Shown here: piece after piece, positions 49,243 through 56,952 of the stretch
Layout: each line of letters opens with the position of its first letter
How positions within the stretch are numbered: the first letter of the stretch is position 1
NCBI RefSeq assembly: GCF_001905655.1
Contig: NZ_JMHT01000080.1
Coordinates: 1 to 60,764 of the forward strand
Direction of reading: 5' to 3'
Source of the DNA: Mycobacterium sp. ST-F2
GTDB lineage: Bacteria > Actinomycetota > Actinomycetes > Mycobacteriales > Mycobacteriaceae
DNA length: 60,764 nt
Made by a program: the position numbers and the translations under genes
Notes under the pieces: generated by a model
The model's database searches: none
What the model was told of the DNA's origin: nothing
The model's input: the letters and a program-made list of their open reading frames with translations, nothing else

Positions 49243-50343
49243 TCAACGGTACCTTGTCGGGCCGGTATTCCCGAGTTCAGCGGCTACGCCCGCAGCTAAT
49301 CCGGTCAGCTGGTTGGCCGCGTCGCTGATCGCCAGCTCCACCGAACCGGCGTGGTCGGTGATCGAATAGGCGGCCGCGATCCCGGCGGCTACCAGCGTGG
49401 ACGGGTCCAGCGTCACCTGACCGGCCAGTACCAGGACGGGCGCGCCGTGCGCCCGGGCCCCCGCCGCGAGGGCGCTGATCACCTTGCCGTGCAGCGACTG
49501 GTCGTCGAACCGGCCTTCACCGGTGATGACCATGTCGGCAGCCGCCAGATCATCGGCCAGCCCGGTATGGGCCGCGATGACCGTCGCACCTGATTCGCGC
49601 CGTCCGCCCAGCGCCAGCAGCGCTGCCCCGAGACCGCCCGCCGCCCCGGCCCCAGGTTCGGCAGCGACGTCGCGGCCGGCCACCGCCTCGAGTTCATGTG
49701 CCCATGCCGTCAGGCGCTGTTCCAGCAGCGCGACGGTCGCCGGATCGGCGCCCTTCTGCGGACCGAAGACCGCGGCGGCGCCCATCGGGCCGAGGAGCGG
49801 GTGCTCGACATCGGAGGCGACGATGACGTCGATGCCGGCCAACCTGCGATGCGCGGACTCCAGCCCGCCCAGTGCCTCGACAAGTCCCCGGCCACCGTCG
49901 GTGCACGCACTGCCGCCGAGGCCCACGACCACCTTCTGTGCCCCGGCGGTCAGCGCCGCGTCCACCAGCTGCCCGACCCCGAAGCTGCCGGCGTCGAGCG
50001 CGGTCCGCACCGTGGGCGGCCCGCCGAGCAGCGCCAGTCCGCAGGCCTGCGCGCACTCGATATAGGCGGTGTCCTGGTGCAGCACCCACTGCGCGGTGAC
50101 GTCGCGATCGAGCGGGCCGCGCACCGTCACCGTCCGTAGACCGCCCAGGCGTTCGGCCAGGACATCGACGAAGCCGGGACCGCCGTCGGACTGCGGCGCC
50201 AGGACCAGGGTGTCGGCCGGGCGCGCGGCGGCCCAGCCCGCGGCGATGGCCGCCGCGGCCTCGACCGCGGTGAGGCTGTCGCCGTAGCAGTCCGGGGCGA
50301 TCAGCACGCTGCGCACGCGAGGAGCAGTTAGGTCATGCGCCAT
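49243..50343 (-). CDS. Glycerate 2-kinase (GlxK type I, Rv2205c)
   Basis: A 366-residue glycerate kinase family protein. Signatures: VLIAPDCYGDSLTAVEAA (N-terminal lid), VVGLGGSACTDGGRGL, DVEHPLLGP-GAAAVFGPQKGA, and TGEGRFDDQSLHGKV. It phosphorylates D-glycerate to 2-phosphoglycerate, feeding glycolysis. The substrate is taken from the family. TAACCT 6 nt before the ATG gives a leaderless layout, facing an identical TAACCT for the divergent gene. Confidence 0.92.
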   Translation of the reverse strand: MAHDLTAPRVRSVLIAPDCYGDSLTAVEAAAAIAAGWAAARPADTLVLAPQSDGGPGFVDVLAERLGGLRTVTVRGPLDRDVTAQWVLHQDTAYIECAQACGLALLGGPPTVRTALDAGSFGVGQLVDAALTAGAQKVVVGLGGSACTDGGRGLVEALGGLESAHRRLAGIDVIVASDVEHPLLGPMGAAAVFGPQKGADPATVALLEQRLTAWAHELEAVAGRDVAAEPGAGAAGGLGAALLALGGRRESGATVIAAHTGLADDLAAADMVITGEGRFDDQSLHGKVISALAAGARAHGAPVLVLAGQVTLDPSTLVAAGIAAAYSITDHAGSVELAISDAANQLTGLAAGVAAELGNTGPTRYR

Positions 50344-50349
50344 CCGAGC

Positions 50350-50355
50350 AGGTTA
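50350..50355 (-). promoter_or_regulatory. -10 element of the glycerate kinase gene
   Basis: TAACCT on the minus strand, 6 nt before the ATG at 50343. Confidence 0.55.
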
Positions 50356-50402
50356 AGCCGCGTATGGCTCGGGTGCATGACGGCCGGCCCCGACCACCGA
50401 AG

Positions 50403-50408
50403 TAACCT
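50403..50408 (+). promoter_or_regulatory. -10 element of the DUF3043 gene and cobUTS
   Basis: TAACCT, 6 nt before the GTG at 50415. It is the same hexamer as the divergent promoter. Confidence 0.55.
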
Positions 50409-50414
50409 GACACC

Positions 50415-51101
50415 GTGAATCTGCTGGGCCGCAAGAAGGACAACCCCGACTCTGAAGGCGGAGGCGACGACGGCGCTGACGCCGTCACCGGAGCCACCAC
50501 CTCGGACGCCGACGCCGCCGGGGTGCGCACCACGGCGCCCAAGGGCCGCCCGACCCCCAAGCAGAGCGCGAACCGCAAGCGCGGCCCGGTCGCACCGGCA
50601 CCGATGACGACGGCCGAGGCACGCAAGCGGCGCAAGGAACTTCGCAACTCGCAGACCAAGGAAGAGCGCAAAGCCGAGCGACAGGCCCGCCGGGCCGAGA
50701 TGGATTCACGGCGCGCCAAGATGATGGCCGGCGACGAGGCCTACCTGCTGCCCCGCGACAAGGGCCCGGTGAAGCACTACGTCCGCGATCTCGTCGACTC
50801 CCGCCGCAACGTGCTGGGCCTGTTCATGCCCTCGGCGCTGGTGCTGGTGTTCTTCATGATGGCGCTGCCGCCGGTGCAGACCCAGGGCCTGCTGTCCATC
50901 GCGATGCTGGGCCTCATGGTGATCATGGCCGCCGACGGCGTCTGGCTCGGCCGGCGCATCAACAAACTCGTCGACGCCAAGTTCCCGGGTAACACCGAAA
51001 GTGGTTGGAAACTGGGCTTTTACGCGTCCAGCCGGGCCTCGCAGCTGCGCCGGATGCGAGTGCCGAAGCCGCAGGTGGGCCGCGGAGACAAGGTCGACTG
51101 A
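50415..51101 (+). CDS. DUF3043 membrane protein (Rv2206 family)
   Basis: A 228-residue protein. The first 125 residues are highly charged, with Lys/Arg/Glu-rich helices (AEARKRRKELRNSQTKEERK) and then RDKGPVKHYVRDLVDSRRN, a signature of the family. Two membrane helices (about 131-150 and 158-178) and a basic tail follow. The function is unknown. Only 5 bp separate its stop from cobU, so it may be co-transcribed with the cobalamin genes. Confidence 0.87.
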   Translation: MNLLGRKKDNPDSEGGGDDGADAVTGATTSDADAAGVRTTAPKGRPTPKQSANRKRGPVAPAPMTTAEARKRRKELRNSQTKEERKAERQARRAEMDSRRAKMMAGDEAYLLPRDKGPVKHYVRDLVDSRRNVLGLFMPSALVLVFFMMALPPVQTQGLLSIAMLGLMVIMAADGVWLGRRINKLVDAKFPGNTESGWKLGFYASSRASQLRRMRVPKPQVGRGDKVD

Positions 51102-51106
51102 GCCCG

Positions 51107-51631
51107 GTGCGCACCCTGGTGCTCGGCGGCATCCGGTCGGGAAAATCGCAGTGGGCCGAGGACTGGATCGGCCGCGTTGCCGGTCCGGGCGGATCGGTGC
51201 GCTACGTCGCAACCGGTTCGGTCAACGGCGACGCCGACTTCGCGGCCCGGGTCTCGGCTCATCGCAGCCGCCGGCCGGCACACTGGTCCACCGTCGAATC
51301 CGCTGACGTGGCAAGCACTTTGCGGGACCCGGCCGCCACCTTGGTCGACGACATCGGCGGCTGGCTGGTCGCCGCGATGGACCGGCACGACGCCTGGACG
51401 GGCGGATCGATCCAGACCGACGTCGACGAATTGACCTCAGCAGTCGGTGAATTCACCGCGCCACTGGCCCTGGTCAGCCCGGAGGTGGGTCTGACCGTGG
51501 TCCCGGCCACGGCATCGGGCCGGCGGTTCGCCGACGAATTGGGCACGCTCAACCAGCGCCTGGCCGCGGTCTGCGACCGCGTGGTGCTGGTGGTGGCCGG
51601 CCAGCCTCTCACCGTCAAGGAGCCCCGATGA
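51107..51631 (+). CDS. cobU: Adenosylcobinamide kinase/guanylyltransferase
   Basis: A 174-residue P-loop enzyme. The nucleotide site is LVLGGIRSGKSQWAE; YVATGSVNGDADF and AHRSRRPAHW follow, the latter carrying the guanylylated His. TLVDDIGGWL is the Walker B-like strand and VVPATASGRRFADELGTLNQ the C-terminal signature. It phosphorylates adenosylcobinamide and transfers GMP in the nucleotide loop assembly of B12. In M. tuberculosis cobU lies elsewhere (Rv0254c); here it leads cobU-cobT-cobS. Confidence 0.95.
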   Translation: MRTLVLGGIRSGKSQWAEDWIGRVAGPGGSVRYVATGSVNGDADFAARVSAHRSRRPAHWSTVESADVASTLRDPAATLVDDIGGWLVAAMDRHDAWTGGSIQTDVDELTSAVGEFTAPLALVSPEVGLTVVPATASGRRFADELGTLNQRLAAVCDRVVLVVAGQPLTVKEPR

Positions 51632-52698
51632 GCGATCCCCGCGCCCAGTTTCCCGACCTCACCAAACCGGACGCCGACGTGCGCGCGGCCGCTCTCGCCC
51701 GCCAGAACACCCTGACCAAACCGGCGGGCTCCCTGGGGCGCCTGGAGGAACTGTCGGTCTGGGTGTCGGCATGCCAAGGCGTCTGTCCGCCACAGCAATT
51801 CGAGCGGGCCCGGATCGTGGTGTTCGCCGGCGACCACGGGGTGACGGCATCGGGCGTTTCCGCCTTCCCCTCGGAAGTCACCGCGCAGATGGTGGCGAAC
51901 TTCGATGCCGGCGGCGCCGCCATCAACGTGCTGGCCGAGGTGGCCGGCGCCACCGTGCGCGTGGCTGACATCGCCGTCGACGGCGAGGCCCACTCCCCCG
52001 CGATCGGCGCCCACAAGATACGACGCAGCAGCGGCAACATCGCCGTCGAGGACGCCCTGTCGACCGAAGAGGCCATCGCGGCGATCGCGGCAGGCCGCAC
52101 CATCGCCGATCAGGAGGTCGACGGCGGTGCCGACCTACTGATCGCGGGCGATATGGGCATCGGAAACACCACCCCGGCAACGACTCTGGTTGCCGCCCTC
52201 ACCGCGTCCGAGCCCGTCGCGGTGGTCGGCCGCGGCACCGGCGTCGACGACGAGGGCTGGGCGCGCAAGACCGCGGCCATCCGCGACGCGCTGTTCCGCG
52301 CCCGCCAGGTCAAGGCCGATCCCGCCCAGCTGCTTGCCGTTTGCGGTGGTGCCGATCTGGCCGCCATGGCCGGCTTCCTCGCCCAGGCCGCGGTCCGGCG
52401 GACCCCGGTGCTGCTCGACGGTGTGGTGGTGACGGCCGCGGCGCTGGTCGCCGACCGCCTGGCTCCCGGCGCGAAAGCCTGGTGGCAGGCCGGCCACCTG
52501 TCCACGGAACCCGCGCATTCGGTGGCGCTGCAGCGGCTGCAGATGACCCCGATCCTGGATCTCGGCATGCGCCTGGGCGAAGGCAGCGGCGCGGCGGTGG
52601 CGCTGCCGGTGTTGCGGGCCGCGGTGGCGACACTGGCGTCCATGGCCACCTTCGGCGAGGCCAACGTCACCGACAAGCCGGCAGACAAACCATTGTGA
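51628..52698 (+). CDS. cobT: Nicotinate-nucleotide--dimethylbenzimidazole phosphoribosyltransferase
   Basis: A 356-residue enzyme that makes alpha-ribazole phosphate from nicotinate mononucleotide and dimethylbenzimidazole. Motifs: LTKPAGSLGRLEELSVW, VFAGDHGVTASGVSAFP, GDMGIGNTTPA, and the catalytic Glu in MRLGEGSGAA. ATGA overlap with cobU and GTGA overlap with cobS show a tightly coupled operon. Confidence 0.96.
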   Translation: MSDPRAQFPDLTKPDADVRAAALARQNTLTKPAGSLGRLEELSVWVSACQGVCPPQQFERARIVVFAGDHGVTASGVSAFPSEVTAQMVANFDAGGAAINVLAEVAGATVRVADIAVDGEAHSPAIGAHKIRRSSGNIAVEDALSTEEAIAAIAAGRTIADQEVDGGADLLIAGDMGIGNTTPATTLVAALTASEPVAVVGRGTGVDDEGWARKTAAIRDALFRARQVKADPAQLLAVCGGADLAAMAGFLAQAAVRRTPVLLDGVVVTAAALVADRLAPGAKAWWQAGHLSTEPAHSVALQRLQMTPILDLGMRLGEGSGAAVALPVLRAAVATLASMATFGEANVTDKPADKPL

Positions 52699-53414
52699 TC
52701 GGTGCCCTCGCTTCGGCTTTCGCATTCGGTACCGTCCTGCCGGTACGCAGCAACAAGCCGTTCGGGCGAGGCACACTGACCGCGCTCCCGCTGGTGGGCG
52801 CCGCCCTCGGTGGCGTCGCGGCCGCAGTCGTCTGGGGCGCCGGACATGTGTTCGCGGCACCGCTGGCCGGGTTGCTCGCGGTGACCGCGCTGCTGCTACT
52901 GACCCGCGGCCTGCACATCGACGGGTTGTCCGACACCGTCGACGGCCTCGGCTGCTACGGACCGCCCGAACGGGCGCTGGCCGTCATGCGCGGCGGCACC
53001 GCGGGCCCGTTCGGCGTGGCCGCCATCGTGGTGGTGATCGGCGCCCAGAGCCTGGCGTTCGCATCCGGCAGCCCGGCGGCCGTCGTCGTCGCGGTCACCG
53101 CCGGCCGGGTGGCCGCGCTCACCGCGTGCCGCACATCGGTACCGGCCGCGCCCGGCAGCACGCTGGGGGCGTTGGTCGCCGGCAGTCAGCCGCCCTGGGT
53201 GGTGGCGGCGTGGACGGTGGCGGTGGCCGCCGCGTCCGCATGGGCGACGCCGCGACTGTGGCAGGGCCCGGTGGTCGTGCTCGTCGCACTTGCCATCGCC
53301 GGGCTGCTGGTGGCGCACTGCGCCAGCCGGTTCGGCGGGATCACCGGTGACGTGCTAGGCGCCGCCGTCGAAATCACGACGACACTGACCGCCCTGGGGC
53401 TGGCCGCCCACTAG
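52695..53414 (+). CDS. cobS: Adenosylcobinamide-GDP ribazoletransferase (cobalamin synthase)
   Basis: A 239-residue polytopic membrane protein that joins adenosylcobinamide-GDP with alpha-ribazole to finish cobalamin. The catalytic Asp-rich motif is in RGLHIDGLSDTVDGLGCYG, with GTAGPFGV next and CRTSVPAAPGSTLGA later. The GTG start overlaps the cobT stop. The start lacks about ten residues compared with some homologues but the first helix is intact. Confidence 0.95.
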   Translation: MIGALASAFAFGTVLPVRSNKPFGRGTLTALPLVGAALGGVAAAVVWGAGHVFAAPLAGLLAVTALLLLTRGLHIDGLSDTVDGLGCYGPPERALAVMRGGTAGPFGVAAIVVVIGAQSLAFASGSPAAVVVAVTAGRVAALTACRTSVPAAPGSTLGALVAGSQPPWVVAAWTVAVAAASAWATPRLWQGPVVVLVALAIAGLLVAHCASRFGGITGDVLGAAVEITTTLTALGLAAH

Positions 53415-53424
53415 CCGCCAACCT

Positions 53425-53487
53425 CGTTGACTCTGAGGCCAGGGCGCTGCGCACTCGCACTTTTGCGCCGTAGCCGCGCAGTCAACG
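53425..53487. repeat. Nested intergenic inverted repeat between cobS and ilvE
   Basis: Outer arms CGTTGACT (53425-53432) and AGTCAACG (53480-53487); inner arms GGCGC (53443-53447) and GCGCC (53465-53469), with a loop containing CTCGCACTTTT. It lies between convergent genes and may act as a terminator. It resembles dispersed mycobacterial palindromic elements, from memory. Confidence 0.6.
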
Positions 53488-53494
53488 CAGGGAG

Positions 53495-54613
53495 CTAGTT
53501 CAGGCGCGTCATCCAGTTGTGGGTGTCGGCGAAGGTGCCGCGCTGGATACCCGTCAGGGTGTCGCGCAGCGCCATGGTGACCTCACCGGGCTGGCCGTCA
53601 CCGATGGTGAACTCGCCCGCCGACTCGCCGTGGCCGTACTTCACGTGCGCCACCGGGGTGATGACGGCCGCGGTGCCGCAGGCGAACACCTCGGTGATCT
53701 CGCCCGCGGCGGCCTTCTTCTGCCACTCGTCGATGTCGATCTTGCGTTCCTCCACCGCGAAGCCGGCGTCAACCGCCAACTGCAGCAACGAATCCCGTGT
53801 GATACCGGGCAGCAGCGACCCGGACAGCTCCGGGGTGACCAGCCGGGCCGAACCACCGCTGCCGAACACGAAGAACAGGTTCATGCCACCCATTTCTTCG
53901 ACGTACCGGCGCTCGATGGCGTCCAGCCAGACCACCTGGTCGCAGCCCATCTCGGCGGCCTGTGCCTGGGCCAGCAGCGAGGCGGCGTAGTTGCCGCCGA
54001 ACTTGGCCGCACCGGTGCCGCCGGGGCTGGCCCGCACGTATTCGGTGGACAGGTACACCGACACCGGCTTGATGCCGCCCTTGAAGTACGCGCCGGCCGG
54101 CGAGCCGATCACCAGGTAGCGGTACTCGTTGGCGGGCCGCACGCCCAGGCCCGGTTCGGTGGCGATGATGAACGGCCGCAGGTACAGCGACGCTTCCCCA
54201 CCGGCAGCGGGCACCCACTGGTTGTCGACGGCGATCAGCTGCCGCAGCGACTCGACGAAGACGTCCGCGGGCAGCTCCGGGATGGCCAGGCGCCGGCACG
54301 ACGCCTGGAGGCGGGCGGCGTTGGCCTCCGGGCGGAACGAGACGATCGAATCGTCGTTCCAGCGGTAGGCCTTCAGCCCTTCGAAGACCTCCTGCGCGTA
54401 GTGCAGGACGATGGCCGACGGGTCCAGTTCGATGGGCCCGTAGGCGCCGACGCGAGCGTCGTGCCAGCCGCGGTCGACGCTGTAATCGATGGACACCATG
54501 TAATCGGTGTGGAACCGCCCGAATCCGGGGTCGGCCAGAATCTGGGCCCTTACCTCGTCGCTCGCAGGGTTGCTCGCGCGCGAAACGGTGAATTCGAGGG
54601 GCCCATCGGTCAT
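53495..54613 (-). CDS. ilvE: Branched-chain amino acid aminotransferase
   Basis: A 372-residue fold-type IV PLP enzyme. The Schiff-base Lys is in GTGAAKFGGNYAASL, the arginine and Glu of the site in VVWLDAIERRYVEEMGGMN, and the phosphate-binding region is TEVFACGTAAVITPV. It makes Val, Leu and Ile from their keto acids. TACAAT 6 nt before the ATG indicates leaderless expression. Confidence 0.97.
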   Translation of the reverse strand: MTDGPLEFTVSRASNPASDEVRAQILADPGFGRFHTDYMVSIDYSVDRGWHDARVGAYGPIELDPSAIVLHYAQEVFEGLKAYRWNDDSIVSFRPEANAARLQASCRRLAIPELPADVFVESLRQLIAVDNQWVPAAGGEASLYLRPFIIATEPGLGVRPANEYRYLVIGSPAGAYFKGGIKPVSVYLSTEYVRASPGGTGAAKFGGNYAASLLAQAQAAEMGCDQVVWLDAIERRYVEEMGGMNLFFVFGSGGSARLVTPELSGSLLPGITRDSLLQLAVDAGFAVEERKIDIDEWQKKAAAGEITEVFACGTAAVITPVAHVKYGHGESAGEFTIGDGQPGEVTMALRDTLTGIQRGTFADTHNWMTRLN

Positions 54614-54619
54614 ATGCCG

Positions 54620-54625
54620 ATTGTA
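54620..54625 (-). promoter_or_regulatory. -10 element of ilvE
   Basis: TACAAT on the minus strand (five of six to the consensus), 6 nt before the ATG at 54613. Confidence 0.65.
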
Positions 54626-54679
54626 TCGCCCGTGGCTATCAGGTTTTCCGGTCGCTCCACTCGCCGGAATCAGGTTCTT

Positions 54680-55774
54680 CTACCGCGTCTTTGCCGCCAC
54701 GAACGGCGGCGCGACGACCTCGCATTCCAATGCCCGGCCGCGGACGTCGACGGTCACCCGCGCACCGTCGGCGATGTCGGCCGCGGTGTCGAGCAGTGCC
54801 AGCGCGATACCGACCTTCAGGCTCGGCGAGAAGGTGCCCGACGTGGTGATGCCGACCGGGGTGTCCCCGTCCAGGACGGTCAGGTCCGCACGCAGCACAC
54901 CGCGCCCGACGGCCTTGAGGCCGCGCAGCGTCCGCTTGGGGCCTGCCGCCTTCTCTGCGAGCAGCGCGTCGCGGCCCCAGAAGGCGTCCTTCTTCCAGCC
55001 GATGGCCCAGCCGCAGCGCGCCTGCAGCGGCGAAATGTCCAGCGACAGTTCATGTCCGTGCAGCGGGTAGCCCATCTCGGTGCGCAGGGTGTCGCGCGAG
55101 CCCAGCCCGGCGAGTTCACCGCCGGCGGCCTTCACCGCGTCGACCAGCGCGTCGAACACCACGCCCGCGCGGTCCCACTCGGGCAGCAGTTCGTAGCCGT
55201 GTTCGCCGGTGTAGCCGGTGCGGCACACCCGGACCGGCACGCCGGCGTACTCGGCGTCGGCGTACCCCATGTAGTCCATGTCGGTCGGCAGGCCGAGCGC
55301 GGTGAGCACCTCGGTGGACTTGGGTCCCTGCACGGCCAGGACGGCGTAGGACCGGTGCTCGTCGGTGATGGTCAGTTCGGGCGGGGCGACGCGCTGCAGT
55401 TCGGCGACGACGGCGGCGGTGTTGGCCGCGTTGGGCACCAGGAAGATTTCCTCGTCGGAGACGTAGTAGGCGATCAGGTCGTCGATCACCCCGCCGGATT
55501 CGTTGCAGCACAACGTGTATTGCGCCTTACCCGGGCCGATGCGGCGCAGGTCGTTGGTGAACGCGGAGTTGACGAACTCGGCCGCGCCGGGACCACGGAC
55601 CAGGGCCTTGCCGAGGTGGCTGACGTCGAACAGGCCGACGGCGTCGCGGGTCGCGTTGTGCTCGGCCACGGTGCCCGCGTACGACACGGGCATCAACCAG
55701 CCCCCGAATTCGGCGAAACTCGCCCCGAGTTCGCGGTGACGGTCTTCCAGCGGGCCCTGCAGCAGTTCGCTCAC
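54680..55774 (-). CDS. gcvT: Glycine cleavage system T protein (aminomethyltransferase)
   Basis: A 364-residue folate-binding enzyme that takes the methylene group from lipoyl-bound aminomethyl to tetrahydrofolate. Motifs: MPVSYAGTVAEHNATRDAVGLFDVSHLGK, with the catalytic Asp region, and CRTGYTGEHGYELL, and DTLRTEMGYPLHGHEL. No gcvP or gcvH is nearby, as in M. tuberculosis. The GTG at 55774 has TAGGCT 8 nt upstream; it is 54 bp from the divergent cyclase gene start. Confidence 0.95.
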   Translation of the reverse strand: MSELLQGPLEDRHRELGASFAEFGGWLMPVSYAGTVAEHNATRDAVGLFDVSHLGKALVRGPGAAEFVNSAFTNDLRRIGPGKAQYTLCCNESGGVIDDLIAYYVSDEEIFLVPNAANTAAVVAELQRVAPPELTITDEHRSYAVLAVQGPKSTEVLTALGLPTDMDYMGYADAEYAGVPVRVCRTGYTGEHGYELLPEWDRAGVVFDALVDAVKAAGGELAGLGSRDTLRTEMGYPLHGHELSLDISPLQARCGWAIGWKKDAFWGRDALLAEKAAGPKRTLRGLKAVGRGVLRADLTVLDGDTPVGITTSGTFSPSLKVGIALALLDTAADIADGARVTVDVRGRALECEVVAPPFVAAKTR

Positions 55775-55816
55775 GGCCAGAGAGCCTAGTCCGCCCCGCA
55801 GGCCCGTCGTAGCTGG

Positions 55817-55822
55817 CAGACT
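55817..55822 (+). promoter_or_regulatory. -10 element of the cyclase gene
   Basis: CAGACT, 6 nt before the GTG at 55829. Confidence 0.45.
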
Positions 55823-55828
55823 CATTTC

Positions 55829-56938
55829 GTGGTCGACTTCGACGCGTTGGAAGCCGCCGGCATCGCCGATGCGCGGCGGCGCGCGCCGCTGATCGAGTAC
55901 CTCGACAGCCTCGGCTTCACCACCGAACAGATGGCCCAGGCCGAACGGCGCGGCCGGTTGTTCGGGCTGGCCGGCGACGTCGCGCAGTGGTCGGGTCAGC
56001 CCAGCCACAGCCTGGCTTCCGCCGCGCGTGCGCTCGGGGTGCCACTGGCCGACGTCGAACAGGTCTGGGCGGTACTCGGTCTGACGGTCGCCGACCCGAC
56101 CGCACCGACACTCTCCGACGCCGACCTCGAGGCGTTACGCACGTGGGCGGATCTGCGGGCCTCGATCGGTGACGATGCCGCGCGAGGGTTCCTGCGCGTC
56201 GTCGGCGCCAGCGTCGCACGCGTGGCCGAGGCGCTGGCATCGATGAGTCGCGTCGGTCTACCCGACCTCGACCTGGCACAGAGCCACGACGAACTCGTCA
56301 CCGCACGTGCTTATCTGGCGGCAGCTCAATTCATCCCGCGCATCGGCGCCATGATCGACGCGGTCCACCGCCACCACGTCGCCTCCGCGAGAGCATATTT
56401 CGACACGATCGACCACCGTGAAGCGTCAACCGTGGTGTGCGGCATCGGGTTTGCCGACCTGTCCAATTTCACGCAGCTCACCCAACGACTCACGCCGAAC
56501 GATCTGACCAGCTTGCTGGGCGAGTTCAACGCCATCACCAATGATGTGGTGCACGCCGACGGTGGCCGGGTGATCAAGTTCATCGGGGATGCGGTGATGT
56601 GGGTCTGCGCGACACCCGAATCGCTCGCGAAGGTCGCTGTGGATCTGGTGCACCACCCGCGGCCGAAGATGGCCCACATCAGCGTGCGGGCGGGCCTGAG
56701 CTTCGGCTCGGTGGTGGCCACCGGTGGCGACTACTTCGGCAATCCGGTGAATCTGGCGGCGCGCCTGGTGGCCGCGGCCGAGCCCGGGCAGATTCTGGTG
56801 GCCGCGCCGTGGTACGACATGCCCGGTCAGTGGCCGGTCGCGCCGCGGGAGCCGTTGGTACTCAAAGGTTTCAACGACCCCGTCACCGCATTCGAGGTAT
56901 GCCCGGAGGCTCAGCGGGCGGCCCGGCAGGCCCAGTGA
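55829..56938 (+). CDS. Class III adenylyl cyclase (Rv2212 family)
   Basis: A 369-residue soluble cyclase that makes cAMP. The N-terminal half (about 1-185) is the autoinhibitory alpha-helical domain (ALEAAGIADARRRAPLIEYL) shared with Rv1264 and Rv2212. The C-terminal catalytic domain has the metal Asp in GIGFADLSNFTQLTQRL and KFIGDAVMW, and the transition-state Asn/Arg in GNPVNLAARL. The M. tuberculosis enzyme responds to pH and fatty acids, as I recall. The stop is 14 bp before pepB. Confidence 0.94.
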   Translation: MVDFDALEAAGIADARRRAPLIEYLDSLGFTTEQMAQAERRGRLFGLAGDVAQWSGQPSHSLASAARALGVPLADVEQVWAVLGLTVADPTAPTLSDADLEALRTWADLRASIGDDAARGFLRVVGASVARVAEALASMSRVGLPDLDLAQSHDELVTARAYLAAAQFIPRIGAMIDAVHRHHVASARAYFDTIDHREASTVVCGIGFADLSNFTQLTQRLTPNDLTSLLGEFNAITNDVVHADGGRVIKFIGDAVMWVCATPESLAKVAVDLVHHPRPKMAHISVRAGLSFGSVVATGGDYFGNPVNLAARLVAAAEPGQILVAAPWYDMPGQWPVAPREPLVLKGFNDPVTAFEVCPEAQRAARQAQ

Positions 56939-56939
56939 C

Positions 56940-56945
56940 TAGGGT
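56940..56945 (+). promoter_or_regulatory. -10 element of pepB
   Basis: TAGGGT, 7 nt before the GTG at 56953. It overlaps the last bases after the cyclase stop, so pepB has its own promoter. Confidence 0.55.
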
Positions 56946-56952
56946 GGGACCG

